A DNA stretch of 64,000 bases. Source: Gemmatimonadaceae bacterium (GTDB lineage: Bacteria > Gemmatimonadota > Gemmatimonadetes > Gemmatimonadales > Gemmatimonadaceae). Where the stretch lies: contig DATLUQ010000015.1 of NCBI GenBank assembly GCA_035533015.1, positions 1 to 64,000 of the forward strand. The letters run 5' to 3'. The notes beneath the pieces are model-generated. The model was not told where the DNA came from and did not search any database. It worked only from the letters and a program-made list of their open reading frames with translations. Position 1 is the first letter of the stretch. Every line of letters starts with the position of its first letter. Both the position numbers and the translations under genes were made by a program. Of the stretch, positions 16,883 to 26,539 are shown one piece after another.

Positions 16883-17818
16883 CTACTCCTCGCTCAGCAG
16901 CTCCCGCGCGAACTCCGCAGGATCGAATGGCGCGAGATCCTCGGCCGCTTCGCCCACGCCGAGGAACTTCACCGGCACGTCGATCGCTTCGTGCACCGCC
17001 ACCACCACGCCGCCCCTAGCCGTACCGTCGAGCTTGGTCACGACGAGCCCGGTGACCGGGACGGCAGCCGCGAACGTCTTGGCCTGCACCACCGCGTTCT
17101 GCCCGATCGTGCCGTCGAGCACGAGCAGGGTCTCGTGCGGCGCGCCAGGGAGCCGCTTGGCGATCACGCGCTCGACCTTGCGCAATTCGTCCATCAGACC
17201 GCTCGAGGTGTGCAGGCGACCCGCCGTATCCACGATGAGTACATCCACGCCACGTGAAACCGCGGCGTCGATGGCGTCGAAGGCGACGGCTGCCGGATCG
17301 CCCCCGGGCTGGGCGCCGACGAATTCCGCGCCCGTGCGCTGCGCCCACACCCGCAGTTGATCAATGGCGCCGGCGCGGAAGGTGTCGCCCGCCGCGACCA
17401 TCACGCGCTTGCCCTCGCCGCGGAGCCGGGCAGCGAGCTTGCCGATGAACGTCGTCTTCCCGGCGCCGTTGACGCCGATCACCAGCACCACGGCCGGTTT
17501 CGCGCCGGGCAGCACGAACGCGGGGTCGCTATTTCCGGCGACGAGCGCACGCTCGATGCCTCCGGCAAGGGCGACGCGGAATTCTTCCTCGGTCTTCACC
17601 GTGCCCCGCTTGGCACGATCCTCGACCTCGGCCACGAGGCGCAGCGTGACCGGCACGCCGAAGTCGGCTTCGAGCAGCAGTTGCTCCAGCGGTTCGAGCG
17701 TGCCGTCCTTGACCCCACCGCGCACCATGACGCCCACGTCGCGCAGCGCGACGTCCTTGACCCGCTGCCAGAGAGACTTGCGTGGGGTGTCGCCCGACTT
17801 GCGAAGAAGACGCGGCAT
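16883..17818 (-). CDS. ftsY: Signal recognition particle receptor FtsY
   Basis: The product has 311 residues. An N-terminal helical bundle (about 20-95) has only a short basic start and lacks the long acidic A domain of E. coli FtsY, so membrane contact must depend on the short N-terminal helix. The NG GTPase domain carries GVNGAGKTTFIGKLA (G1), DTFRAGAIDQL, VDTAGRLHT (G3), TKLDGTARGG (G4) and the closing FLGVGEAAEDLAPFDP. It docks SRP-ribosome complexes at the inner membrane. Upstream, TAGATT lies exactly six bases before the ATG, which suggests a leaderless transcript. recG follows after one base. Confidence 0.97.
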   Translation of the reverse strand: MPRLLRKSGDTPRKSLWQRVKDVALRDVGVMVRGGVKDGTLEPLEQLLLEADFGVPVTLRLVAEVEDRAKRGTVKTEEEFRVALAGGIERALVAGNSDPAFVLPGAKPAVVLVIGVNGAGKTTFIGKLAARLRGEGKRVMVAAGDTFRAGAIDQLRVWAQRTGAEFVGAQPGGDPAAVAFDAIDAAVSRGVDVLIVDTAGRLHTSSGLMDELRKVERVIAKRLPGAPHETLLVLDGTIGQNAVVQAKTFAAAVPVTGLVVTKLDGTARGGVVVAVHEAIDVPVKFLGVGEAAEDLAPFDPAEFARELLSEE

Positions 17819-17824
17819 GGCGGC

Positions 17825-17830
17825 AATCTA
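17825..17830 (-). promoter_or_regulatory. Candidate -10 element for leaderless ftsY
   Basis: TAGATT on the minus strand is separated from the ftsY ATG by six bases (GCCGCC), placing the predicted transcription start at the start codon. No ribosome site is present between them and no clear -35 was seen. Confidence 0.4.
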
Positions 17831-17938
17831 GCAGCAATCGGACCGGTGGCGTACGCCGAAGCCGGCCCGCCGAAGCATTCCGCCGCCGCGTGCTTGGGTG
17901 CTCGCTCCAGCGGCACACGCCAGGGGCGCTGCTCTGGC

Positions 17939-19738
17939 CTACCGCAGCCCCGCCCTTCGCCGCAGCAGCCACTCCCCGCACAGCAGGACGACGAGCGCCA
18001 CGTACGGCCACGCGCTATCCCGCGCCGGTGGCGCCGAACCGCGTGCCGGTGAGCCGCCGACCGCCGCTGACGCAACGCCCGGAGGCCGCGGCACCAGCTC
18101 TTCGCTGGCGTTCACGACGAGCACGGCCGAGCCACCAGGCATCGAAGCGTCGTACGTTCCAGCCGGCAGCGGGGAGGAGACGGCGGTGGCCGAACCGCTC
18201 GGGAAACGAAGCTGCAGCGTGTCGACTGCCCTGCTGCCGCGTCGCGCGAGCGCCACCGTCACGGCGCTGTCGCCCGCCGCACCGTGGCGCCAGGTCACCG
18301 GTTGGCCGGCGCGGACGAGCCCTGCGTCGGGCACGGCGGCGCGGCGGTCGGCGCGTTCGGACGCGAGGTAATCGAAGATGCCCCCCCAGAGCGCGGTGAA
18401 GGCATCGGCCGACGCTCCGCCGCGAAACTCCCAGCGCCAGAGGTCGGACGCGGCGACGGTGACGACGCGCCGAGGCGAGTCGTCGCCGGCGATGATCGTC
18501 CGTGTGACCGCCTCGCGTCCCCGCCGGACCTCGAGGGCATGCCAGTGTCCTTTGGGCTCCACCCGGCCCACGAGCAGCGGCGGCAGTGAGTCCCAGACGA
18601 CGCCGCTCAGCGCCGCCGCGAGGGGCGAGACCGGTGCCGCGCTCGCGTACCATTCGTTGCCGTCGCCCGTGGTCGGCACGATGAGCGCCAGCGGCGCGCG
18701 GGTGGCCTCGCGCGGAGGACCGAAGACGGCCGTATCGCCGTGCAGCACGGCCACCGGCGCATCACGGAAGGCCGAGCGGACCTCCGCCTCGGTCACCGGT
18801 GCGTAGCTCCCATCCACTCGCCAGTTACCGGGAGACAGGTAGTAGAATGCCCGCGTGGGCAGGGCGAGCGCCCCGCGGAGGACGGCCAGCGCGTACCGCG
18901 CGTCGTAATCCGGCGATGTGGAGACGAACACGGCGCCTGGCTGCCGGGAGATGTCCATGCCGGTGCCCAACGTGTCGTTGCGTGGCTCGGCGTCCCCGGC
19001 TGCCGACACGACCGCGCGCAACGCGGCGGGGCCCTCGGGTCCCGAAACGCGGATGCGCGTCGAGAGATCGCGCCGGGCGTAGGCTCCGAGCGAGTCGAAC
19101 GGCACGGCGGCCAGGAGGCGGCCGTCGAGGAACAACCGAGCGGTACCGGGCCCGCTCCCACCAGGGCCGGCGCCGATCGTGACCCGCGCCTCGACCGTGT
19201 CGCCGCCCACGACGGCGCGTGGGACGTCGAGGTTCACCGCCGCCACGTCGTGGACGGGCGCATGCGGCACCACGATCACGCGTGAGCCGGCGGGGAGACG
19301 GTGCAGCTGCGCGCGCTGCGCGCCCTCGCCGTCGGTGACCACGACCACTGGCCGGCTGGTGGCCAGCGCCCGTTCGACCACGGGACCGATGTCAGAACGC
19401 GTATCGTCCGGGAGCTTCGGTGGCGTGCCGGCCCGCAGGGAGTCGCCGAACAGGAAGAGGGAGTCGGCGTGGACGGCGCCGGCCGAGTCGACGGCCGCGC
19501 GCCACGCCAGGCTGTCGCCGGCCCGGGCCATGCTCGACGAGGCGTCGAGGGCCACCCAGGGCTTCGGGAGGTGGGCGGGACCGCCCGGCGCGCCGACGAG
19601 GAGTGCGACCACGAGCGCGAGGGCGGCCGCGCGGAGTGCGGCCGGCGCCTTCGCCGCGAGAATGCGGCGTGGCGAGCCCCATCCGTACTGGAGGGCCGCG
19701 CCGGCCAGCCCCAGGAGAACGGCGATCAGCCAGAGCAC
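17939..19738 (-). CDS. Membrane-anchored VWA-like protein (BatA/B-type layout)
   Basis: The product has 599 residues and starts with GTG. A transmembrane segment opens the protein, a second follows (about 38-52), and one closes it (about 575-592), so the bulk faces the periplasm. A degenerate von Willebrand A segment begins at WVALDASSSMARAGDS (about 61), which keeps the DxSxS half of a MIDAS site, and continues to VVVVTDGEG. A large beta-rich middle and a region resembling the glutamine-amidotransferase-like fold of N-terminal double-transmembrane proteins (VFVSTSPDYDARYALAVLRG) follow. Such proteins accompany MoxR ATPases in the Bat/aerotolerance family; no MoxR gene is near. Role unknown. 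Confidence 0.6.
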   Translation of the reverse strand: MLWLIAVLLGLAGAALQYGWGSPRRILAAKAPAALRAAALALVVALLVGAPGGPAHLPKPWVALDASSSMARAGDSLAWRAAVDSAGAVHADSLFLFGDSLRAGTPPKLPDDTRSDIGPVVERALATSRPVVVVTDGEGAQRAQLHRLPAGSRVIVVPHAPVHDVAAVNLDVPRAVVGGDTVEARVTIGAGPGGSGPGTARLFLDGRLLAAVPFDSLGAYARRDLSTRIRVSGPEGPAALRAVVSAAGDAEPRNDTLGTGMDISRQPGAVFVSTSPDYDARYALAVLRGALALPTRAFYYLSPGNWRVDGSYAPVTEAEVRSAFRDAPVAVLHGDTAVFGPPREATRAPLALIVPTTGDGNEWYASAAPVSPLAAALSGVVWDSLPPLLVGRVEPKGHWHALEVRRGREAVTRTIIAGDDSPRRVVTVAASDLWRWEFRGGASADAFTALWGGIFDYLASERADRRAAVPDAGLVRAGQPVTWRHGAAGDSAVTVALARRGSRAVDTLQLRFPSGSATAVSSPLPAGTYDASMPGGSAVLVVNASEELVPRPPGVASAAVGGSPARGSAPPARDSAWPYVALVVLLCGEWLLRRRAGLR

Positions 19739-19786
19739 AGGGGGAGGCCCGGGAAGCAGCGGCGCCGTGCTGGCGCGCCGGCGCCG

Positions 19787-21055
19787 CTAGCGCAGAGCGA
19801 CGGTGGCGGCCGCGCCGCCCGTGCCGGCCAGTAGCTGCCCCATGAGGTGGTCGCGCACAGTGTCGAACGAGGCCATGAGCGTCCGGGGAATCGGTTCCCC
19901 TCCGACGTTCCTGAGCGCCACGCGCGGGTTGCGTTGCACGCCGTTCACCAGGAATTCGAAGTGGAGGTGCGGGCCCGTGGCGAGCCCGGTCATCCCCACG
20001 TAGCCGATCGTCTCGCCGATCGTCACGCGCGCGCCGGCGTGGATGCCCTTGGCGAACGCGCGCAGGTGCCCGTACCGCGACGAGAAGCCGTTGGGATGGC
20101 GGATCTCGATCAGGTTGCCGTAGCCGCTCGCCCACCCGGCGCGCACGACCACGCCATTGCCGATGGCCCGCACCGGCGTGCCGGCGTTGGCCGCGTAGTC
20201 GATACCCTTGTGGTCGCGCCAGAGCTTGAGAATCGGGTGGAACCGGTTGCCGAACCCGCTGGAAATATACTTGAACTGCAATGGCACACGCAGGAAGGCA
20301 GCCTTGAGCGAGCGCCCCTGCTGGTCGAAATAGTCGCCGGCGAGTTTGTCGTTGGTGTAGTGCACCGCGTCGATCTCGGTGCCCGACAGGTCGAGCTGCG
20401 CCGCCACGATATCGCCGATCCGCACGGTCCCATTGGACAGTCTGCTGCGCTCGGCCAACACGCGGAATTTGTCACCGTCCTGCAGGTCGCGGCTCATATC
20501 CACGCGGTACTCGTACACGTCGTCGGCCAACTTGAGGACGATCGCCGTCTGCGCGTCCCGGGGGAGCGTGCTGTCGGCGGCGTCGTACACGGCCTGATAG
20601 AGGTTCGAGTGGATCGTGCCCGCGATCGCGACCGTGTCGGTGGTCCAGGGAAGGCGCTCGTCATGCTCGGTCCAGCCGCTGTCCCCGCGCACGAGGTGCA
20701 GGAAATGGTCCACGGCCAATTGCACTACGATCTGGGTGGGCTGCGAATCGCCGGGCGACGCGTTGAGCACCGCCACGGGCAGTCCCGTGGGAATGCGCCG
20801 CGGATTGAGCGACGTGGCCGCTAGCACCGCATGTCCGGCGGCCGTATCGCTCAGCCCACTGCGCTCCAGCACCGCGACCAGGGTCTCGCCTCGGGCCACG
20901 CTGTCGAACTTGAGTTGCCAGCTGGGCACGGGACCCGAGTCGGCCAACACGGCGGCCGCCGGCAGCTGGGCGAGCGGCGGAGTGGCCCGGATGGCGAAGA
21001 CGACAAGACCCGCCACCACCGAGTACGTGATGGCGCGCGCGGTGCGAACCTTCAA
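19787..21055 (-). CDS. M23-family murein endopeptidase (LytM domain)
   Basis: The product has 422 residues with a TTG start that overlaps the ftsZ stop codon (TTGA). A signal anchor (about 8-30) is followed by a LysM/OapA-like region ([20 protein letters not shown]) and the MepM/NlpD-type middle domain. The C-terminal LytM catalytic domain (about 275-385) has the zinc ligands in [20 protein letters not shown] (His...Asp) and GPHLHFEF (HxH). All four metal or catalytic positions are present, so it should be an active D,D-endopeptidase that cuts peptide cross-links. Coupling to ftsZ suggests septal peptidoglycan splitting or daughter-cell separation. Confidence 0.88.
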   Translation of the reverse strand: MKVRTARAITYSVVAGLVVFAIRATPPLAQLPAAAVLADSGPVPSWQLKFDSVARGETLVAVLERSGLSDTAAGHAVLAATSLNPRRIPTGLPVAVLNASPGDSQPTQIVVQLAVDHFLHLVRGDSGWTEHDERLPWTTDTVAIAGTIHSNLYQAVYDAADSTLPRDAQTAIVLKLADDVYEYRVDMSRDLQDGDKFRVLAERSRLSNGTVRIGDIVAAQLDLSGTEIDAVHYTNDKLAGDYFDQQGRSLKAAFLRVPLQFKYISSGFGNRFHPILKLWRDHKGIDYAANAGTPVRAIGNGVVVRAGWASGYGNLIEIRHPNGFSSRYGHLRAFAKGIHAGARVTIGETIGYVGMTGLATGPHLHFEFLVNGVQRNPRVALRNVGGEPIPRTLMASFDTVRDHLMGQLLAGTGGAAATVALR

Positions 21056-22248
21056 TCCATCTGCCTCCGGATGAAGGTGGGGATCTCCATGTCGCTGAGA
21101 TCGCTCACCCCTTTGTCCTTGTCGGAAGCGGCCGGCCGCGCCGGACGCTGCGTGTCTCCCGGCTGGGAGCCCGCGCCCCGCGGCGACACCCCACCCGCGC
21201 GCATGGCTCGCGAAGCCGGAAACGGAATGACGGGCGCGCCCTTGCCGAGCATCGGGTGGTCGTGCGCCGGTGTGAGGCCCGTGGCCACCGTCCGGTCGAA
21301 GCCCGTGGCGATGACCGTGACACGCAACTCGCCCTGCATGGCGGGCTCGTGCACGGCGCCGAAGATGATCTCGGCGTCGTCCCCGGCCGCGTCGTGGACG
21401 ATGTCGCTGATCTGCGTGACTTCGCCAAGCGTGAGGTCGCCGCCGCCCGTGATGTTGAGCAGCACGCCGCGCGACCCGGAAATGGACACGTTGTCGAGCA
21501 GCGGGCTCGAGATGGCCTGTTGCGCGGCCTCCATGGCGCGGTTCTCGCCGCGTCCGATGCCGGTGCCCATGAGCGCCGAGCCACCCTCGCGCATCACCGT
21601 GCGCACGTCGGCGAAGTCCACGTTCACGAGGCCGGGCTTGGTGATGAGTGTGCTGATGCCCTGCGTGGCATGGAGGAGCACTTCGTCCGCCTTCTTGAGC
21701 GCATCCTGGAACGGAATGCCCTTGCCGACCACTGCCAGAAGCCGCTCGTTGGGCACGACGATCATCGTGTCCACGTTCTTGCGCATCTCGGCAATGCCCT
21801 GTTCGGCCTGCCGCATGCGCTTGCGCCCCTCGAACAGGAACGGCTTGGTCACGATGCCCACGGTGAGTGCGCCGGCTTCGCGGGCCAACTCAGCCACGAC
21901 GGGCGCCGCCCCCGTGCCGGTACCGCCCCCCATGCCGCACGTGATGAAGACGAGGTCGGCGCCCTGCATCGCCGCGCCCACTTCGTCTCGATTCTCTTCG
22001 ATGGCCTGCCGGCCGATCTCCGGCCGCGCGCCGGCACCCAGACCGCGGGTGAGCTTCTTGCCGATCTGAACCTTGATATCCGACTTCGAGTTCAGGAGGG
22101 CTTGATTGTCGGTATTGACGGAGATGAACTCGATATGCTCGAGACGCTCCTCGATCATGCGATTGACGGCGTTGCCGCCACCGCCGCCGACGCCCACAAC
22201 TTTCATCCGGGCGTGCTCGTGCACGCTTTCTTCGAACTCGAAGACCAT
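21052..22248 (-). CDS. ftsZ: Cell division GTPase FtsZ
   Basis: The product has 398 residues from MVFEFEES; the open frame upstream of this ATG is not conserved in type. The tubulin-like domain has [15 protein letters not shown], the GTP signature [13 protein letters not shown] (about 105), and the T7 loop [11 protein letters not shown] that completes GTP hydrolysis in the neighbouring subunit. A disordered linker leads to the C-terminal peptide [12 protein letters not shown], which binds FtsA and other tethers. It assembles the cytokinetic ring. Unlike the usual arrangement, ftsA is not directly upstream: an oppositely oriented ogt gene lies between, so ftsZ needs its own promoter in the 350 nt gap. 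The M23 peptidase gene is translationally coupled downstream. Confidence 0.98.
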   Translation of the reverse strand: MVFEFEESVHEHARMKVVGVGGGGGNAVNRMIEERLEHIEFISVNTDNQALLNSKSDIKVQIGKKLTRGLGAGARPEIGRQAIEENRDEVGAAMQGADLVFITCGMGGGTGTGAAPVVAELAREAGALTVGIVTKPFLFEGRKRMRQAEQGIAEMRKNVDTMIVVPNERLLAVVGKGIPFQDALKKADEVLLHATQGISTLITKPGLVNVDFADVRTVMREGGSALMGTGIGRGENRAMEAAQQAISSPLLDNVSISGSRGVLLNITGGGDLTLGEVTQISDIVHDAAGDDAEIIFGAVHEPAMQGELRVTVIATGFDRTVATGLTPAHDHPMLGKGAPVIPFPASRAMRAGGVSPRGAGSQPGDTQRPARPAASDKDKGVSDLSDMEIPTFIRRQMD

Positions 22249-22598
22249 GCGAGTGGGACTCCCGCACTTGCGAGGTGGGAACGGTCGGCGCGGAACGGGC
22301 CTACCGTCGAACGGGACGGCGATCGTGGGCACACCCTAATGCTGCGCTCCACAGTCGCTCAGTCGGTTGCGGCAATATAATGCGTTTGCCGTGCCCGACT
22401 ACCCCTGCTTCAAGGACGACGACGATACGAAAAGAGCACGTGCTGTTTGTCCACACACCGGCGATCGACAGCACTTTTTTGATGTGGATTTCTCTTGCCG
22501 CCGAATTGCCCGCCGCTGGTTGACGCGAGGACGCCACACGTGCGAGCATCCAGCTTCACCAAGCCCGGTTGGCCAGTGTTGCCACCTGCACCGTTGGT
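22249..22598. promoter_or_regulatory. 350 nt divergent promoter region between ftsZ and ogt
   Basis: No gene was found here. An AT-rich island at 22373-22381 reads TATAAT on the plus strand (22376-22381) and TATATT on the minus strand (22379-22374). The latter would give ftsZ a leader of roughly 120 nt. A second AT-rich patch lies at 22471-22495. No good -35 hexamer accompanies either, so the individual promoters are tentative, but this gap must hold the ftsZ promoter because ogt blocks read-through from ftsA. Confidence 0.4.
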
Positions 22599-23117
22599 AT
22601 GATGACCGAACCCGTGTATTACACCACAATGCCGAGCCCGGTCGGCACGCTGACGCTGGCGGCTCGCGAAGCCGGCCTGGTGGGCGTCTATTTCGAGCTT
22701 CGACGTCACGGACCGCCGACGCAGGAAGCACTCGCCTGGCGCCCCGACGACGGCACGGCGGAACCGGCGTCGAGAGTCCTCAAGACGGCGCGCCACCAGC
22801 TCGAGGCGTATTTCGCCGGTACCTTGCGTGCGTTCGACGTGCCCCTCGCGGCCCGCGGGACGGCCTTCCAGCGGGCCGTGTGGGCCGAGCTCCGGAAGAT
22901 TCCCTATGGCGGGCGTTCGTCCTACGGAGAGATGGCCCGCCGCTTGGGCAATTCTGGCGCGTCGCGCGCCGTGGGCGCCGCGAACGGACGGAATCCGATC
23001 TCTATCGTGGTGCCATGCCATCGGGTCGTGGGGGCCGATGGCTCGCTCACGGGGTTTGGCGGCGGGATCGAGCGCAAGCGGTGGCTCTTGAACCATGAGA
23101 CACGCCAGGTCGGATGA
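22599..23117 (+). CDS. ogt: Methylated-DNA--protein-cysteine methyltransferase (Ogt/MGMT)
   Basis: The product has 172 residues. The N-terminal ribonuclease-like domain begins [16 protein letters not shown]. The C-terminal winged-helix domain contains the DNA-binding segment [18 protein letters not shown] and the active site [20 protein letters not shown], with Cys of PCHRV as the methyl acceptor. It repairs O6-alkylguanine by suicidal transfer of the alkyl group. Two adjacent ATGs start the frame; a TTG 30 bases upstream is possible. It is the only plus-strand gene inside the 22 kb division cluster and sits between ftsZ and ftsA, which are normally adjacent and co-transcribed. Confidence 0.95.
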   Translation: MMTEPVYYTTMPSPVGTLTLAAREAGLVGVYFELRRHGPPTQEALAWRPDDGTAEPASRVLKTARHQLEAYFAGTLRAFDVPLAARGTAFQRAVWAELRKIPYGGRSSYGEMARRLGNSGASRAVGAANGRNPISIVVPCHRVVGADGSLTGFGGGIERKRWLLNHETRQVG

Positions 23118-23169
23118 TCTCGGAACGCAGGTTACCGTCGTTCTGTCCTACTGTCCTACCGTCCTACTC

Positions 23170-24426
23170 CTAGAAGAAGTCCTGCAACCAGAACTTGAGC
23201 TTGGCCACCCACTTCTCCATCCCGGCCCCGCTCACGGAGAGCCGTTTGGCGCTGGTAGTCGCGCCAAGTGCCATGCGCGTAGCGCCGAACTGAGCGAGGC
23301 CGACCACTGTGGCGAACCGCGGCGCTTCGACCGAGTCCGTGAGTCCGCCTATGTTCTCGGCTGGCGACCCCACGCGCACGCCGGCGCCGAACACCTCGGC
23401 GGCCAGCTCGCCCGCGCCCTGCATGGCCGCAGCACCGCCGGTGAGCACGATGCCCGCACTCAACCGGTTGGCGAATCCCGCCTCGCCAATGTCGTTCTGC
23501 ACGAGGTTGAAGATCTCGTCCATCCGCTGGTGGATGATGTGCGCCAGCAGCTCGCGCGGAATCTGCCGCTCGCCCTGGGCCACCGTACTCGGCAGCTGGA
23601 TCGTGTCCTGGGGATCAACCAGGGGTTCGTAAGCACAGCCGTAGCGCTCCTTGAGCCGTTCGGCGTCCGACTGCGTGACGCCGAGCCCATGCACGATGTC
23701 GCTCGTTACATTGTTGCCGCCGAAGGGAATCGTCCCGAGATGGCGGATCTTCCCCTCGTGGAACACCGCGATGTCGGTCGTGCCGGCGCCCATCTCGACC
23801 AGCGCCACCCCCAGCTCCTTCTCATCCTCGGTGAGCACGGCAAGTGCGCTGGCCAGCGGCTCGAGGACGAGGTCGCGCACCTTGTAGCCCGCCCGCTCCA
23901 CACTCTTGCGCAGGTTGATCGCCGGCGAGCTGCCGATGGTCACGAGGTACATCTCCACCTCGAGCCGCATGCCGCTCATGCCGATGGGGTCGCGGATCCC
24001 CGTGTTCTTGTCGACCGTGTATTCCTGCGGGATGGCATGCAGCAGTTCCCGCTCCTGCGGAATGGCCTGCGCCCGGGCCACCTCGTTGGCGCGTTCCACG
24101 TCGGCCTTGGTGATTTCGTCTCCCGACACGGCCACGATGCCCTTACTCGTCATCGCCTGGACGTGTTCGCCGGCGATGCCCGCGTACAGTTCCTGCACCT
24201 GGGCACCGGCCATGCGCTCGGCGTCCTGGAGCGCTTTGCGGATGGAGCGGGTGGTCTCTTCGATGTCGGACACCACGCCCCGCCGCATGCCCGTGGTGCG
24301 GGCTTGCCCCACCCCCAGCACCTTGATCGAGGGATGCCGCGGCAGGTCGCCGACGACTTCGGCGATGATGGCGGTGGTCTTGGCGGAGCCGATGTCGAGA
24401 CCGGCAACGAGGCGTTCTGCGTTCAT
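23170..24426 (-). CDS. ftsA: Cell division protein FtsA
   Basis: The product has 418 residues with the actin/Hsp70 fold. Phosphate-1 loop GLDIGSAKTTAII starts at residue 9, the SHS2 (1C) domain spans about 88-165, phosphate-2 is VEMGAGTTDIAVF, and the adenosine motif is IVLTGGAAAMQGAG. The last 15 residues (EKWVAKLKFWLQDFF) form the amphipathic membrane-targeting helix. It tethers FtsZ to the inner membrane and recruits later division proteins. Its ATG overlaps the ftsQ stop (ATGA). Downstream it converges on ogt with a 52 nt gap, so no read-through into ftsZ is expected. Confidence 0.97.
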   Translation of the reverse strand: MNAERLVAGLDIGSAKTTAIIAEVVGDLPRHPSIKVLGVGQARTTGMRRGVVSDIEETTRSIRKALQDAERMAGAQVQELYAGIAGEHVQAMTSKGIVAVSGDEITKADVERANEVARAQAIPQERELLHAIPQEYTVDKNTGIRDPIGMSGMRLEVEMYLVTIGSSPAINLRKSVERAGYKVRDLVLEPLASALAVLTEDEKELGVALVEMGAGTTDIAVFHEGKIRHLGTIPFGGNNVTSDIVHGLGVTQSDAERLKERYGCAYEPLVDPQDTIQLPSTVAQGERQIPRELLAHIIHQRMDEIFNLVQNDIGEAGFANRLSAGIVLTGGAAAMQGAGELAAEVFGAGVRVGSPAENIGGLTDSVEAPRFATVVGLAQFGATRMALGATTSAKRLSVSGAGMEKWVAKLKFWLQDFF

Positions 24427-25151
24427 TTGAGTCGGGCGATCACTTGGTCACGGAATCGGAGATCCAGCTCGGCGACCGGGAGCCGGCGGACCGCAAGATC
24501 GCGCTCCACGGGTTCCAGGTCCTCTAACCGGCGAACGGTTACATCGGCCATCGCGCGAACGAGGAACGTCGTCAGTGAGAGGTCCAACTCCCCTCCCACT
24601 CGCCGTACGTCGCTCACGCTCTGGTACAACTCGGGCGCCCGTTGCCGGAGCTCCCCCAACAAACGCAGGGCCGCGGTATCACGATGCGCCAGGATCGGCA
24701 CGTCAACCGCGGTTTGGGACGGATCGATTGGCAGCGCCAGTCCGTGCTCGTCGTACGGCCGAAGCCCATGCGGGGTCGGCACCAACGCCACCGGCACCCG
24801 CTCGGTGACCGTGACGACCAGCGTTCCCGGAAGCTTACGCCGAATCGCCGCCGCGCGCACCTCCGGCAGCTGGGCCACCCGGCGTTCGAGGGGCCCGAGC
24901 TTCGTCCATACCGACACCGTGGTATCGACGTGCAACTGGCGCAGAATGTCACGCGCCGACGTGTACCGCGCGCCGTCGATCTGCACGCGGCGCACGCGAA
25001 AGAACGCCATCCGGGCGAGCAGCGGGCGCCCCCAGTACGGCGACCCCGCGGCCGCGACCACGAGCAGCCCGGCGCCGATTCGCTTCCACCGCCGCCGGCG
25101 GGCCGGATCCGCCTCATGCTCCCGGTCGGGCGTCTGGTCGTCCGGTTCCAT
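24423..25151 (-). CDS. ftsQ: Cell division protein FtsQ/DivIB
   Basis: The product has 242 residues: a charged cytoplasmic tail (about 1-27), one transmembrane helix (about 27-45), then a POTRA domain starting FFRVRRVQIDGARYTSARDI, and the FtsQ beta domain (RVPVALVPTPHGLRPYDEHG). It is the bitopic division protein that, with FtsL/FtsB, links the ring to FtsW/FtsI. The start ATG overlaps the murC stop by one base (TGATG) and the stop overlaps the ftsA ATG. Sequence of this family is weakly conserved; position and domain order make the call firm. Confidence 0.92.
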   Translation of the reverse strand: MEPDDQTPDREHEADPARRRRWKRIGAGLLVVAAAGSPYWGRPLLARMAFFRVRRVQIDGARYTSARDILRQLHVDTTVSVWTKLGPLERRVAQLPEVRAAAIRRKLPGTLVVTVTERVPVALVPTPHGLRPYDEHGLALPIDPSQTAVDVPILAHRDTAALRLLGELRQRAPELYQSVSDVRRVGGELDLSLTTFLVRAMADVTVRRLEDLEPVERDLAVRRLPVAELDLRFRDQVIARLK

Positions 25152-26527
25152 CAACGCGCCTCCAGCCGCTTCATGAGTTCGCCGGCGGCCTTCGTGACGT
25201 CGCCGGCGCCCATGGTGACCACCACGTCGCCGTCGCGGGCGAAGTCAGCCAGCGCGGCGGCCAGCGCGGCGCGGTCGCCGCGCCAGCGCAGCCGGCCGGC
25301 GGCCTCCCCGAGGGCGTCGGCGATGAGGCCGGATGTGACGCCAGGAATCGGCTGCTCGCGGGCCGGGTAGAGGTCGGCCAGGAAGATCGCGTCGGCGCCG
25401 CCAAGCGCCGCCGCGAAGGCAGGCGCGAAATCCCGCGTGCGCGAGTACAGGTGGGGCTGGAACGCGACGACCAGGCGCCGCCCCGGAAAGGCCTGGCGCG
25501 CTGCGGCGAGCGTGGCCGCGATCTCGGTGGGGTGGTGCGCGTAGTCGTCCACCACGGTCACCCCAGCGGCATCGCCCACGCGCTGGAAGCGGCGCTCCAC
25601 GCCGCCGAACGCTTCGAGGCCTGGGGCCATCTCCTCCACGGTGCGTCCTTCGGCCAGCCCTGCGCCGAGCGCGGCGAGCGCGTTCTGCACGTTGTGGACA
25701 CCGGGCACGCGCAGCCGCACGCCGCCGATGCGCGCGCCGTCGAACCGCACGTCGAAGCGCGATCCGCCTGCCGCGAATCGAAGGTCGGTGGCGGAGAGCC
25801 GGGCGTCGGACGCCCGCACGCCGAACCGCACGACCTCGGCCGAGTCCGGGGTCGGCAGGGTGCGGGCCTGCTCATCGTCGGCCGATAGCACGATCGCGCG
25901 CGCACCGCGGGCAAATTGGGTGAACGCCCCGCGGATGTCGGCGAGGTCGCGGTAGATGTCGAGGTGATCGGCTTCGATGTTGGTGATCACGGCCACGGTG
26001 GGCGAGAGCGCGAGAAACGACCGATCGTACTCGTCCGCCTCCACGACGTACAGCGTGGGGCTCCCCACGCGGAGGTTGCCGCTCCACTCGTGCACCCGCG
26101 CGCCGACGAGCGCCGTGGGGTTGCGCCCGGCGGCCGCAAGCGCGTCTGCGGCCATGACCGTGGTGGTCGACTTGCCGTGCGTTCCGGCGACGGCCACCAA
26201 TTCGCCGCCCGCGGTGGCTTCGCCCAGCGCTTCGGCGCGCCGGATGACCGGCAGGCCGAGGGCGTGCGCGCGCTCGATCTCAGGATGCGTGCGCGACATA
26301 GCCGATGTGACGACGAGCGCGCGCGCTCCCTCGACGTGGCCGGGATCGTGGCCTGCTGTCACGTGGATCCCGAGGCGGCGGAGATCGTCGACGTCCCCCG
26401 GGGCCGCGTCGCATCCGGTAATTGCCGCTCCCCGGCGCGCCAGCAGTTCGGCCAGCGCGCGCATGCCCGCGCCGGCGATGCCCACGAAGTGGACGGGGCG
26501 CGGGTCGGTGGGATCGATGAGGGGCAT
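25151..26527 (-). CDS. murC: UDP-N-acetylmuramate--L-alanine ligase MurC
   Basis: The product has 458 residues. The N-terminal Rossmann-like UDP-binding domain begins VHFVGIAGAGMRALAELLAR. The ATP site is AVAGTHGKSTTTVMAADAL; the middle domain has VVEADEYDRSFLALSP and NIEADHLDIY; the C-terminal domain has VVDDYAHHPTEIAATL. These are the standard Mur ligase motifs, and GTHGKST marks MurC. It adds L-Ala to UDP-MurNAc in the cytoplasm. The start at MPLIDPTD lies 38 nt after the murG stop, one of the few gaps in this cluster, and a TATATT hexamer 12 nt upstream of the ATG may be an internal promoter. murB, often next to murC, is absent. Confidence 0.97.
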   Translation of the reverse strand: MPLIDPTDPRPVHFVGIAGAGMRALAELLARRGAAITGCDAAPGDVDDLRRLGIHVTAGHDPGHVEGARALVVTSAMSRTHPEIERAHALGLPVIRRAEALGEATAGGELVAVAGTHGKSTTTVMAADALAAAGRNPTALVGARVHEWSGNLRVGSPTLYVVEADEYDRSFLALSPTVAVITNIEADHLDIYRDLADIRGAFTQFARGARAIVLSADDEQARTLPTPDSAEVVRFGVRASDARLSATDLRFAAGGSRFDVRFDGARIGGVRLRVPGVHNVQNALAALGAGLAEGRTVEEMAPGLEAFGGVERRFQRVGDAAGVTVVDDYAHHPTEIAATLAAARQAFPGRRLVVAFQPHLYSRTRDFAPAFAAALGGADAIFLADLYPAREQPIPGVTSGLIADALGEAAGRLRWRGDRAALAAALADFARDGDVVVTMGAGDVTKAAGELMKRLEAR

Positions 26528-26539
26528 GGACGCGCGCGC

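Noticed and set aside
14713-17019. 768-codon plus-strand open frame opposite recG
   Set aside because: Antisense to recG; composition is Arg/His/Pro-rich and no domain is seen.
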